Source: PZPK01 sp041590075
GTDB taxonomy: Bacteria; Pseudomonadota; Gammaproteobacteria; Pseudomonadales; Oleiphilaceae
Assembly (NCBI GenBank): GCA_041590075.1
Contig: JBFHUL010000074.1
Span: 1-15,804 of the forward strand
Reading direction: 5' to 3'
Length of the DNA stretch: 15,804 nucleotides
Positions 7,633-14,590 of the stretch are shown here, piece after piece (position 1 is the first letter of the stretch; each line of letters starts with the position of its first letter). The notes under the pieces were generated by a model. That model ran no database searches. It saw only the letters and a list, made by a program, of their open reading frames with translations, and was not told where the DNA came from. Position numbers and translations under genes: made by a program.

Positions 7633-8214
7633 ATGGTTACCGTTTCAGAATCCGCCCAAAGTTATCTTGCGCAGCTCGTTCAGAACCAAGAAGCCGAAGG
7701 GGTGGGTGTTCGCATGTTTGTTACGCAGCCGGGAACGAAATTCGCCGAAACCTGCTTGGCCTATTGTCAGCCCGAAGATGTGGTAGATGATGACGACGTG
7801 GTGCAGCTCGAAGGCTTTAAGTTGTATATAGAAAAGAAAAGTATCCCTTTTCTTGAAGAGGCTTTCGTTGATTATGCTGCCGAGAAAATGGGTGGGCAGC
7901 TCACGATCAAGGCACCCAATGCCAAGATGCCTAAGATTGATGAAAACTCCTCACTGGAAGAACGTATTAATTACCTTCTGGTGACGGATATCAACCCAGG
8001 GCTTGCTTCTCATGGTGGTGAGGTAAGTCTGGTAACGTTGACCGAAGATAAGGTTGCCGTGCTGAAATTCGGCGGCGGTTGCCAGGGCTGCAGTGCCGTG
8101 TCTATCACGCTCAAAGACGGCGTAGAAAAGCGTCTGTTGGAAGTCATTCCGGAGTTAAGTGGTGTGAAGGATGCCACCGATCATAGTGTGACGGAAAACG
8201 CTTACTACAAGTAG
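7633..8214 (+). CDS. nfuA: Fe/S biogenesis protein NfuA
   Basis: This 193-residue protein aligns along its whole length with E. coli NfuA (191 residues). The N-terminal half (1 to about 95) is a degenerate A-type scaffold domain lacking the three-Cys pattern. The C-terminal Nfu domain (about 108-193) carries FGGGCQGCS with the cluster-binding pair Cys150 and Cys153. NfuA receives 4Fe-4S clusters and hands them to client enzymes in the cytoplasm, notably under oxidative stress or iron limitation; the two Cys bridge the cluster in a dimer. The ATG at 7633 has only a weak ribosome binding site, but the protein start fits the family. It is monocistronic, divergent from metH and convergent with the ybiB-like gene. 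The 4Fe-4S enzyme CysI encoded nearby is a conceivable client. Confidence 0.97.
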   Translation: MVTVSESAQSYLAQLVQNQEAEGVGVRMFVTQPGTKFAETCLAYCQPEDVVDDDDVVQLEGFKLYIEKKSIPFLEEAFVDYAAEKMGGQLTIKAPNAKMPKIDENSSLEERINYLLVTDINPGLASHGGEVSLVTLTEDKVAVLKFGGGCQGCSAVSITLKDGVEKRLLEVIPELSGVKDATDHSVTENAYYK

Positions 8215-8228
8215 GCGGCTTTACAGAG

Positions 8229-8256
8229 GGGGTGCGTCACTGTTGTGGCGCCCCTT
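8229..8256 (+). terminator. Possible terminator after nfuA
   Basis: GGGGTGC (8229-8235) and GCGCCCC (8248-8254) form a 7-bp stem with one G-U pair and a 12-base loop. Only two T's follow, so termination would be weak. It starts 14 bases after the nfuA stop. Confidence 0.35.
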
Positions 8257-8312
8257 AGAGTGCTTGGCCACAGTGCCGTGCTGTGGTTTGTGTAGCCCCT
8301 GTAGCTGTCGAC

Positions 8313-8332
8313 CCTGAATAAATTCAGGTTTT
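8313..8332 (+). terminator. Second candidate terminator after nfuA
   Basis: CCTGAA-TAAA-TTCAGG (8313-8328) is a 6-bp hairpin followed by TTTT (8329-8332). A third short hairpin, CCACAG-N7-CTGTGG (8268-8286), precedes it. Together these make the 210 bases between nfuA and the convergent minus-strand gene a likely termination zone. No gene is seen there. Confidence 0.4.
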
Positions 8333-8424
8333 CCAAGCTGTGCAGCATCCACATTCAATTTTTAGCGCAGCAGCACGTCTCCCCGTTTATTTGTTCCTCA
8401 CTTGGTGCGTACAAGGGTGGAACG

Positions 8425-9429
8425 CTAGATTCGCCTTTTATTTCTGGCTTGCCACAAAGATGAGGCTTCGGCTTGTGCGGTCTCGATTGTGCAACCCCGA
8501 ATAAGGCGCAATGCCAATGCGCACGTGCCTGTAATGGCGCCTTCTGCGTATTCATCTTGAATGTCGCCCCGCCAAACACCGATTAAATGTTCCAGTGACA
8601 AAGCGTCAGGTTTTACGTGTCTGCGCGGGAACATCGCGGGCCAGTCTTCTTCCCAGGTGCCTTCCGGGTTGGCGTGAAATACTTTGAGCGCGTTATCCGG
8701 ATTACGCTCGATTTCGCCACCTTCGCCTTTTATCACCGCGAGGTGCGGGTAGCCCAAACGTTGCCCGGCCTGTTGGTGCAGGCCGCTGTAGGGGGGGTGA
8801 AAAATGCCCTGCAATACAGCGGGTGCATTGAGTGGGTTGATCAAACGTGCGAGTGAATGTACTGGCGAACGCAAGCCCAGTGTGCTGCGCATATCAATAA
8901 TCTGCTCGAGACGCGGGCTGAAACCTCGTAGCGGCATGTACACAAAGTTGTGTGATTCAATTAGCTTTTTGCAATCTTCCCAATCGTTGGCAATCGGTAA
9001 GCCTAACGCTTTAAAGAGCGGTTCGGTGTAGATGCGATTCGTGGTATGACCGCTGGCGCCATGAATAAATACTCGATGACCCGCCTGAGCCAGTAACAGA
9101 ATCGCCGGGACAAACCAAGGCAGGTGACGCCGCTTGCCTGCATAGGAAGACCAGTCAAGGTCGACCTGAATGCTGGGCGCGTGACTCAGGTCTTTGACGG
9201 CCTGAACAAAACCGGTAAGTTCGTCGACGGTTTCTTCCTTCACGCGCAGCAGCATGAGGAAGGCGCCCAGCTGCAGATCTTCCACCTCGTTGTTGAGGAT
9301 CATCTGCATCGCGTCGTAGGCTTCTTGTTGGGTAAAAGAGCGACTACCGCGTTTTCCTTTACCCAGAATGCGTACGAAATGCGCAAAAGGGTGTTCGGGA
9401 ACATCGAGTATCAGGCTGTCATGCGTCAT
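8425..9429 (-). CDS. ybiB: TrpD2/YbiB family glycosyltransferase-fold protein
   Basis: This 334-residue protein has the anthranilate phosphoribosyltransferase (glycosyltransferase family 3) fold: an N-terminal helical domain (about 10-80) and an alpha/beta domain. The TrpD GTGGD phosphate-binding motif is replaced by HGASGHTTNR (123-132), and IKGEGGEIERNPD (233-245) is typical of the YbiB branch. YbiB/TrpD2 of E. coli has lost TrpD activity, binds nucleic acid without sequence preference, and is tied to the SOS response. A tryptophan role is therefore unlikely. I chose the ATG at 9427-9429, five bases after the tusE stop; an in-frame TTG 15 bases earlier overlaps tusE and is less likely. It is the last gene of the yccA-tusDCBE cluster, so it is probably co-expressed with it. 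Whether it acts in tRNA thiolation is unknown. Confidence 0.85.
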   Translation of the reverse strand: MTHDSLILDVPEHPFAHFVRILGKGKRGSRSFTQQEAYDAMQMILNNEVEDLQLGAFLMLLRVKEETVDELTGFVQAVKDLSHAPSIQVDLDWSSYAGKRRHLPWFVPAILLLAQAGHRVFIHGASGHTTNRIYTEPLFKALGLPIANDWEDCKKLIESHNFVYMPLRGFSPRLEQIIDMRSTLGLRSPVHSLARLINPLNAPAVLQGIFHPPYSGLHQQAGQRLGYPHLAVIKGEGGEIERNPDNALKVFHANPEGTWEEDWPAMFPRRHVKPDALSLEHLIGVWRGDIQDEYAEGAITGTCALALRLIRGCTIETAQAEASSLWQARNKRRI

Positions 9430-9434
9430 ATGGC

Positions 9435-9752
9435 TTATAAACAATTAGTGGGTTTGGGTAATCCGGCAATTTTGCTGGCGATCTTGGCTGGGCTGCCAGG
9501 AAACAGCTGCAGCAGATACATGCTGTTGCCTTTCTCGTCGCCCAGTGAGCTTCTCACGTGCTTCACCAGAATGCGCATTGCCGGTGAGAGTTCGTACTGG
9601 GCATAAAACTCACGCAGAAGAGTGATAATCTCCCAGTGGGCGGAGCTCAGCGAAATGTCTTCCTCTGAAGCAATGACTTCTGCCACCTGCGGGTTCCAGT
9701 CATCGAGATTGAGCAGGAAGCCTTGCGGGTCGCGTTCGGGGAGCTCGTTCAC
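9435..9752 (-). CDS. tusE: Sulfurtransferase TusE (DsrC family)
   Basis: TusE takes persulfide sulfur from the TusBCD complex and delivers it to MnmA for 2-thiolation of U34 in Lys, Glu and Gln tRNAs, in the cytoplasm. The 105-residue protein has the family core GDEKGNSMYL and ends GLPKPTNCL, with the catalytic Cys104 penultimate. The second Cys seen in true DsrC of sulfur oxidisers and sulfate reducers, about ten residues earlier, is absent (PAKIASKIAG), so this is the tRNA-modifying branch. The start is a GTG at 9750-9752 with GGAG upstream; it fits the length of E. coli TusE (109). It begins 15 bases after the tusB stop and ends five bases before the YbiB-family start. Confidence 0.95.
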   Translation of the reverse strand: MNELPERDPQGFLLNLDDWNPQVAEVIASEEDISLSSAHWEIITLLREFYAQYELSPAMRILVKHVRSSLGDEKGNSMYLLQLFPGSPAKIASKIAGLPKPTNCL

Positions 9753-9767
9753 GCACGTAACTCCGGG

Positions 9768-10067
9768 TTAATACCAGGCAATGACTTTGTCATTTTCACA
9801 GCTTAGTGATACGAAGCGTGGATAGTCAATGAATTCGACGGGCAGATGCGAGGCTTGTTCGAGACCTCGCGCGCGCGCATCAGGGGCGAGAACGTATAGG
9901 TGCGGAGGGGTAGCTAGTGTCGTGAGAGCCTCAAGGCGGGGGTGAGATAAGTAGTAGACCCCGTTTTCGAATAGCAAAAGGCTGTCTCCAGTCTCAATGG
10001 TGAGGCACAATCGCGACCAAATTTCTGTGTTCGCTGGTGATTGATTCAGGGTATGCAGGGTGCTCAT
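9768..10067 (-). CDS. tusB: Sulfur relay protein TusB (DsrH family)
   Basis: This 99-residue subunit of the TusBCD hetero-hexamer takes part in sulfur relay for tRNA 2-thiouridine. The start MSTLHTLNQSP is the family's usual beginning, and the C-terminus ends in WY, also typical. I chose the ATG at 10065-10067, nine bases after the tusC stop. A TTG four codons earlier overlaps that stop as TTGA and could be used instead, since the ribosome binding site for the ATG is poor. Translational coupling to tusC is likely either way. The subunit itself is the most divergent of the three, and its identity also rests on its place between tusC and tusE. Confidence 0.9.
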   Translation of the reverse strand: MSTLHTLNQSPANTEIWSRLCLTIETGDSLLLFENGVYYLSHPRLEALTTLATPPHLYVLAPDARARGLEQASHLPVEFIDYPRFVSLSCENDKVIAWY

Positions 10068-10075
10068 GGGAAAAC

Positions 10076-10438
10076 TCAAAAATGGAATACGTGATCGGCC
10101 TGTTGATATAGGCTGGCTATTTCATCGTGCGTAACGGCTTTGCATGGTGCAGCCAGTTGTGACGCCTTCAGTCCCAGTTTCGTCAGGCTGTCTTGCTCAT
10201 ACAGAAGTGTATCAATTCCATAAACAGGCAGTGCCGCCATCATTTTTGAGAAGCTTTTCGCCTCGATTGCGTTGCTGTTTTGTGCCTGAATTAACTGGTA
10301 GCAGCCCGCGCCCAGAAACAAAAGATCCACATGTTGGTCGAAGGTTGCCGCCGCGAGCGCCAGATCAAGAGCTTCATAGGCCTTAGCGGAACCATAGGGC
10401 GCATGCTGATTGACGATTAAAATGTGCTGCTGCTTCAT
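10076..10438 (-). CDS. tusC: Sulfur relay protein TusC (DsrF family)
   Basis: This 120-residue protein of the DsrE/F family is close in size to E. coli TusC (119). It begins with a beta strand, KQQHILIVNQHAPYGS, then the helix AKAYEALDLALAAATF, the standard opening of the fold, and contains DLLFLGAGCYQL (about 38-49). TusC is a structural partner of TusD and TusB in the cytoplasmic TusBCD complex; it is not the subunit carrying the accepted sulfur-acceptor Cys. The ATG lies two bases after the tusD stop, so the pair is tightly coupled. Confidence 0.95.
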   Translation of the reverse strand: MKQQHILIVNQHAPYGSAKAYEALDLALAAATFDQHVDLLFLGAGCYQLIQAQNSNAIEAKSFSKMMAALPVYGIDTLLYEQDSLTKLGLKASQLAAPCKAVTHDEIASLYQQADHVFHF

Positions 10439-10440
10439 GC

Positions 10441-10845
10441 CTAGTCCGATGTGCCGAAATTGATAACGCGGTCAGAAACGGTGCAGGCTTCTACGAGCTG
10501 TCCCAATCCTGCAAGTTCAAAGCCTGCCGGGAGGTTGTGGTTCGGTTTGTTGTGTCGTTGGGCTTCGTCTGTATTCACAATGCCGCGCCTCGCTGCGGCA
10601 GCGATACACACGACAAGGTCGAGAGAATAGGTGTTTCCCAGTGCTTTCCATTGTGAGTGGAGATTCATCTCGTCTTGGGGAGGGGATAGCAAGGCATTGC
10701 CGTTGTTGACGCCATCCTGATAGAAGAACACACGGTGCACGGTATGGCCCGCATCAAGGCATGCGAGGGTGAATTGCAGCGCTGAATAGGAAGCCTGGCT
10801 GGTGAATGGGCCGCCATGCACAACGATAGTAAAGAGTTTGGTCAT
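10441..10845 (-). CDS. tusD: Sulfurtransferase TusD (DsrE family)
   Basis: TusD accepts persulfide sulfur from TusA and passes it to TusE. The 134-residue protein (E. coli 128) contains VVCIAAAARRGIV, with Cys80 in the position of the E. coli active-site Cys78, and the early FFYQDGVNNGN loop (40-50) typical of TusD. The ATG at 10843-10845 (MTKLFTIVVHGGP) fits the family start; an in-frame TTG 21 bases upstream lies next to the terminator and is rejected. The ribosome binding site is weak (GAAACC). It is the first gene of the tusDCBE set, starting 62 bases after the yccA stop, with a terminator between them. No TusA gene is in the window. Confidence 0.95.
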   Translation of the reverse strand: MTKLFTIVVHGGPFTSQASYSALQFTLACLDAGHTVHRVFFYQDGVNNGNALLSPPQDEMNLHSQWKALGNTYSLDLVVCIAAAARRGIVNTDEAQRHNKPNHNLPAGFELAGLGQLVEACTVSDRVINFGTSD

Positions 10846-10859
10846 TTTGTCGGTTTCTA

Positions 10860-10888
10860 AAAACAAAAGCCCCGCGAGAAGCGAGGCT
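10860..10888 (-). terminator. Rho-independent terminator after yccA
   Basis: On the minus strand AGCCTCGC-TTCTC-GCGGGGCT (10888 down to 10868) forms an 8-bp stem with one G-U pair, followed by TTTTGTTTTT. It lies between the yccA stop and the tusD start, so tusDCBE must depend on read-through or on a promoter of its own. Confidence 0.8.
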
Positions 10889-10907
10889 TTGATATCAGCA
10901 GTTGCGC

Positions 10908-11618
10908 TTAGTCATCACCACCAAAGGCGGAAAGGAGGTGCAATAGGCTCAGGAAAAGGTTGTAGATAGACACATACAGACCGATCGTTGCCATTACGTA
11001 GTTGCGCTCACCCCCATGAATGATATTGCTGGTTTCATAGAGAATGGCTGCGGAAGAAAACAGCACGAACGCCGCCGAAATTGCCAGCGGAAGACCGGGA
11101 ATGCTGGTGAAGAAACTCAGCAGCATGGCGCCGATCAGTACGAAGAAGCCTGCCATCAGAAAGCCCGCAAGAAAGCTGAAGTCTTTGCGAGTTATCAGGG
11201 CGTAAGCGGAGAGGCCGAAGAAGGTGAATGCGGTGAGTCCCAGCGCATTTGCGACAATGTGCATGGCACCGGCGCCGGCAAACATGCCGATGATGGGCCC
11301 GAGCGTGTATCCCATGAAGCCGGTGAGGGCAAAAGTGCTTACAATACCCCACGCGCTGTTACGCAGTTTGGCGGTCAGAAAAAACAGGCCGTAAAAGCCT
11401 ACCAGTGTGATAATGATTCCGGGGCGCGGTGCTCCCATTGACAGGTAAGCAACCAGCGCGGAGAACGCGATGGTCAGCCCCAGCAGCATGTATGTGTTCT
11501 TGAGAACTGAAGCGACATCGGATCCCAGAGCCGCTTGAGCGTTGGTATTCATTACCGAACCAAGATCGTTTTGGCCGTCGTGCGCCACTTGGGATTGCGG
11601 GAATCGTTTGTCTTGCAT
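10908..11618 (-). CDS. yccA: Bax inhibitor-1/YccA family inner membrane protein
   Basis: This 236-residue protein has a polar N-terminal tail (1-40) and about seven membrane segments (41-61, 66-84, 89-113, 119-142, 147-170, 175-194, 206-231), the layout of the BI-1/TMBIM family. YccA of E. coli is both a substrate and an inhibitor of the FtsH protease and protects the SecY translocon when it is jammed. The last segments hold the family's ILYETSNIIHGGERNYV stretch with acidic residues. I chose the ATG at 11616-11618 because GGAG lies eight bases upstream; a further ATG at 11646-11648 has no ribosome binding site. The gene order yccA-tusDCBE next to tRNA-Ser is, to my knowledge, shared with Pseudomonas. 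A promoter is visible at 11666-11693 and a terminator follows. Confidence 0.93.
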   Translation of the reverse strand: MQDKRFPQSQVAHDGQNDLGSVMNTNAQAALGSDVASVLKNTYMLLGLTIAFSALVAYLSMGAPRPGIIITLVGFYGLFFLTAKLRNSAWGIVSTFALTGFMGYTLGPIIGMFAGAGAMHIVANALGLTAFTFFGLSAYALITRKDFSFLAGFLMAGFFVLIGAMLLSFFTSIPGLPLAISAAFVLFSSAAILYETSNIIHGGERNYVMATIGLYVSIYNLFLSLLHLLSAFGGDD

Positions 11619-11665
11619 GGATGAACTCCGATTAGTTAGCTGAGACATTCAAAAGTCGTAGCCTA

Positions 11666-11693
11666 ATAATAATGACGAAATAAGAAAAAACAA
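11666..11693 (-). promoter_or_regulatory. Candidate yccA promoter
   Basis: On the minus strand TTGTTT (11693-11688), a 16-base spacer and TATTAT (11671-11666) match the sigma-70 hexamers at four and five of six positions. The predicted start lies about 40 bases before the chosen yccA ATG. Confidence 0.5.
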
Positions 11694-11740
11694 CACAAGT
11701 TGTGGTGAGTTTAGCGATTTAGTTGTGGATTTAATTTCTA

Positions 11741-11759
11741 TAAAAATCAGTGATTTTTA
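11741..11759. promoter_or_regulatory. 19-base perfect palindrome, probable UP element of the tRNA-Ser promoter
   Basis: TAAAAATCAGTGATTTTTA is a perfect 9-base inverted repeat around a central G. It ends three bases before the tRNA-Ser -35, so it fills the -38 to -56 zone, where an AT-rich UP element contacts the RNA polymerase alpha C-terminal domain. Its full symmetry also allows a dimeric protein to bind between the two divergent promoters. Confidence 0.5.
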
Positions 11760-11762
11760 CCG

Positions 11763-11790
11763 TTGACAGTCAAATTGATTCAGGTAATAT
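11763..11790 (+). promoter_or_regulatory. Strong sigma-70 promoter of tRNA-Ser
   Basis: TTGACA (11763-11768, consensus), a 16-base spacer and TAATAT (11785-11790) lie about 33 bases before the tRNA. The -35 sits in a small palindrome, TTGACAGTCAA. A GC-rich discriminator region follows the -10, as usual for stringently controlled stable RNA genes. Confidence 0.8.
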
Positions 11791-11823
11791 GCACACCGCT
11801 GTCGCAGCCGCGACGCATATGAC

Positions 11824-11914
11824 GGTGAGCTGGCTGAGTGGTCGAAAGCAGCGGTCTTGAAAACCGCCGTGGGTTAATAGCCCACCCGGGGTTCGAATCC
11901 CTGGCTCACCGCCA
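11824..11914 (+). tRNA. tRNA-Ser (anticodon UGA)
   Basis: This 91-base class II tRNA has an encoded CCA end. The acceptor stem is GGTGAGC (11824-11830) with GCTCACC (11904-11910), discriminator G and CCA (11912-11914). The anticodon stem GCGGT/ACCGC encloses the loop CTTGAAA with anticodon TGA at 11858-11860, reading UCA codons. A long variable arm (GTGGGTT-AATA-GCCCAC) and the T loop GTTCGAATCC confirm serine identity. It is divergent from yccA. A U-rich stretch (11915-11935) and a weak hairpin CAAAGC...GCTTTG (11970-11994) follow. Confidence 0.98.
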
Positions 11915-12073
11915 TTTTCTTTTCTTTCTTTTTGCTTCGCTCAATATCTTTCAGGCGGAATGTCTTGCGCAAAGCGGCGTGGCATAGAGCTTTGTTCTTG
12001 CTAACGGATTAAATCTGAAGTTCAGCGGCCTCGGAATCTCCCCATACGCTCGCGTTTACTATTTGAAGCGCCA

Positions 12074-12097
12074 TTGCCCAGAAATTTCTGCGGGCAA
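12074..12097. repeat. Inverted repeat between tRNA-Ser and katG
   Basis: TTGCCC (12074-12079) and GGGCAA (12092-12097) flank a perfect 10-base palindrome, AGAAATTTCT (12080-12089), with a GC offset. No gene is seen in the 280 bases from the tRNA to the katG stop, and the element has no assigned role. Confidence 0.35.
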
Positions 12098-12154
12098 GGT
12101 TGAGGTGCAGACGGGCTCACGGTTGAAGTGCTGGCTATATTAGAAAGCAAACAC

Positions 12155-12183
12155 GAGGGCAAAAGGCTTCATCTCTTGCCCTC
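12155..12183 (-). terminator. Terminator after katG
   Basis: GAGGGCAA (12155-12162) and TTGCCCTC (12176-12183) form a perfect 8-bp stem with a 13-base loop, 12 bases after the katG stop. On the minus strand the stem is followed by GTGTTTGCTTTCT, a moderate U run. Confidence 0.65.
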
Positions 12184-12194
12184 GAAGATATGCC

Positions 12195-14402
12195 TTACGC
12201 CAGATCGAAACGATCTGCATTCATGACCTTGCTCCAAGCGGCAACAAAATCCTCAACAAATAGCGCTTCGGCGTTGGCACTCGCATAGACCTCGGACAGC
12301 GCTCTGAGCTGCGAATTGGAGCCGAAAACCAGGTCGACGCGGGTGGCTGACCATACCTTCTCCCCGCTATTGCGGTTTCGACCTTCGAATCGCTGGGCCT
12401 GCTGATCAACAGGCTGCCATTCGTAGTTCATATCCAGCAAATTGACGAAGAAATCGTTGGATAGGGTGCCTGCACGTTCGGTAAGCACACCATTATCGCT
12501 TTGGTCTGCATTGGTTCCAAGCACGCGCAGCCCACCGACCAATACCGTCATCTCCGGCGCGGTGAGTCCGATGAGATTGGCCCGGTCAAGAAGCAACTCT
12601 TCAGAGGGGATGGCGTAGGGTTTTTTCTGGAAATTACGGAAACCATCAACCACCGGTTCTAGGTACGCAAAGGCGTCCACATCGGTTTGCTCCTGCGTAG
12701 CATCAGTACGACCCGGTGAAAAGGGAATGTCGATGCGATGGCCCGCCTGTTCAGCGCCTAACTCTACCCCCACATTGCCTGCCAGAACGATCAGGTCCGC
12801 CAGGGATATCTGCTTGTCGCCAGCTGCATTACTATTGAAGGTTCCGCGCACATGTTCCAACGTGCCAAGCACCTTATGCAGTTGAGTAGGTTGGTTTACC
12901 TCCCAATCTTTCTGCGGCGCAAGCCGTATTCTCGCGCCATTGGCTCCCCCCCGTTTATCAGATTGGCGATAGGTCGATGCGGAGGCCCAGGCTGTACTTA
13001 CCAGCTCTGATACCGACAAGTCTGCCTGTTTAATCATATCCTTGAGTTTGCCAATATCCTGCTTGTCTACCAAGGCGTAGTCTGCTTTTGGAACCGGGTC
13101 TTGCCAGAGTAGTTCTTCGCTGGGTACTTCGGGCCCCAGGTAACGAGTTATGGGCCCCATGTCGCGGTGGGTCAATTTGTACCAGGCGCGGGCAAAGGCG
13201 TCGGCAAACTCCTCGGGATGCTCGTGAAAATGTTTCGAGATTTTGGCGTATTGGGGATCTTCCCTTAAGGCGATATCGGTCGTTGCCATCATGGGGGCAT
13301 GGCGTTTGTCGGGGTGGTGTGCGTCGGGGACTGTGCCTTTCGCCTTGGGATCTTTTGGGGTCCACTGGTGCGCACCCGCTGGGCTCTTGGTGAGTTGCCA
13401 TTCATAGCCGAATAGCGTGTCGAAATAACTATTATCCCACTGGGTCGGCGTGGGCGTCCAGGCGCCTTCGAGGCCGCTGGAAATGGTATCCACGCCTTTG
13501 CCGCTACCCATGTTGTTTTTCCAGCCAAACCCCTGTTGTTCGATAGGGGCGCCTTCCGGATCGGGGCCTTTGTGGGATTCGGGTCCGGCGCCATGGGTTT
13601 TTCCGAAGGTGTGTCCGCCGGCACACAGGGCAACAGTTTCGTAGTCGTTCATGGCCATACGTGAAAAGGTTTCGCGGATATCCCGCGCAGCGGCCAATGG
13701 GTCGGGCTTACCGTTCGGGCCCTCCGGGTTGACGTAGATCAGGCCCATCTGAACTGCTGCAAGAGGTTGCTCCAACTCGCGGTCGCCACTGTAACGCTCG
13801 TCCGCTAACCACTCGGTTTCTTTTCCCCAGTAGATATCTTCATCGGGTTCCCAGATATCTTCCCGACCACCTGCAAAGCCAAAGGTTTTCAAGCCCATCG
13901 ATTCTAATGCGACATTGCCGGTGAGTATCATCAGATCAGCCCAGGAGATCTTGTTGCCGTATTTTTGTTTGATCGGCCACAATAAACGGCGTGCTTTGTC
14001 GAGGTTCACGTTATCCGGCCAGCTGTTGGTGGGGGCGAAGCGTTGCTCTCCCGACCCGGCGCCGCCTCGGCCGTCTCCAATCCGATAGGTGCCGGCGCTG
14101 TGCCAGGCCATGCGGATAAAAAAGGGACCATAATGCCCATAATCGGCTGGCCACCAATCCTGGGTATCTGTCATCAGAGCGTGCAAGTCTTTTTTGAGTG
14201 CATCGAAGTCAAGTGACTTGAAGGCCTGGGCGTAATTGAAATCCCTGGGCATGGGATTGGATTTTTCACTGTGTTGCCGAAGAATATTCAGGTTCAGTTT
14301 TTCTGGCCACCAATTCGCATTTCTTGGGCCTCTTCCTTCTGCTGTTGTCTGGGATCCGTGACCAAAAGGGCATTTTCCGGGTGTTTGCTGTGTGTCGCTC
14401 AT
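12195..14402 (-). CDS. katG: Catalase-peroxidase KatG
   Basis: This 735-residue heme enzyme breaks down hydrogen peroxide and also acts as a peroxidase. The N-terminal catalytic domain has distal residues Arg97, Trp100 and His101 (RMAWHSAGTYR) and proximal heme ligand His264 (GGHTFGKTHG). The Trp100-Tyr223-Met249 set matches, by spacing, the crosslinked adduct of E. coli KatG (105/226/252) needed for catalase activity. The C-terminal half (about 430-735) is the second, heme-free peroxidase-like domain. No signal peptide is seen: the start MSDTQQTPGKCPFGHG is the usual cytosolic one, with AGGGAGA before the ATG at 14400-14402. An upstream in-frame extension is not supported. It is monocistronic, with its own terminator and an OxyR-like site in its promoter region. 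Confidence 0.98.
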   Translation of the reverse strand: MSDTQQTPGKCPFGHGSQTTAEGRGPRNANWWPEKLNLNILRQHSEKSNPMPRDFNYAQAFKSLDFDALKKDLHALMTDTQDWWPADYGHYGPFFIRMAWHSAGTYRIGDGRGGAGSGEQRFAPTNSWPDNVNLDKARRLLWPIKQKYGNKISWADLMILTGNVALESMGLKTFGFAGGREDIWEPDEDIYWGKETEWLADERYSGDRELEQPLAAVQMGLIYVNPEGPNGKPDPLAAARDIRETFSRMAMNDYETVALCAGGHTFGKTHGAGPESHKGPDPEGAPIEQQGFGWKNNMGSGKGVDTISSGLEGAWTPTPTQWDNSYFDTLFGYEWQLTKSPAGAHQWTPKDPKAKGTVPDAHHPDKRHAPMMATTDIALREDPQYAKISKHFHEHPEEFADAFARAWYKLTHRDMGPITRYLGPEVPSEELLWQDPVPKADYALVDKQDIGKLKDMIKQADLSVSELVSTAWASASTYRQSDKRGGANGARIRLAPQKDWEVNQPTQLHKVLGTLEHVRGTFNSNAAGDKQISLADLIVLAGNVGVELGAEQAGHRIDIPFSPGRTDATQEQTDVDAFAYLEPVVDGFRNFQKKPYAIPSEELLLDRANLIGLTAPEMTVLVGGLRVLGTNADQSDNGVLTERAGTLSNDFFVNLLDMNYEWQPVDQQAQRFEGRNRNSGEKVWSATRVDLVFGSNSQLRALSEVYASANAEALFVEDFVAAWSKVMNADRFDLA

Positions 14403-14560
14403 GATGCTCTCCCTAACTTGTTGTATGGCAAGGCAGGCAGGGTGGCCGGCACTCACCTTGGGACGCGCCAACACTGGCTGGTATTCGTATGCTGCTCACT
14501 GAATGACCGGAAGGCGATTTAACGTGCGCTACTAAAACGATTGCGGCGCGTTGTCGGATC

Positions 14561-14590
14561 AGTATAGGTCACGCTGTACTTCAGCTTTAA
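14561..14590 (-). promoter_or_regulatory. katG promoter
   Basis: On the minus strand TATACT (14566-14561) is a good -10. A weak -35, TTAAAG (14590-14585), lies 18 bases upstream and directly abuts the OxyR-like site, as expected for an activator-dependent promoter. The leader to the ATG is about 150 bases. Confidence 0.6.

Noticed and set aside
9435..9752. The DsrC-family gene as part of dissimilatory sulfur metabolism
   Set aside because: It lacks the second conserved Cys of true DsrC, and no dsrAB is present; the TusBCD neighbours fit tRNA thiolation.
14403..14474. A 24-residue N-terminal extension of KatG
   Set aside because: The strong AGGGAGA site and the usual KatG start (MSDTQQTPGKCPFGHG) favour the ATG at 14400-14402.
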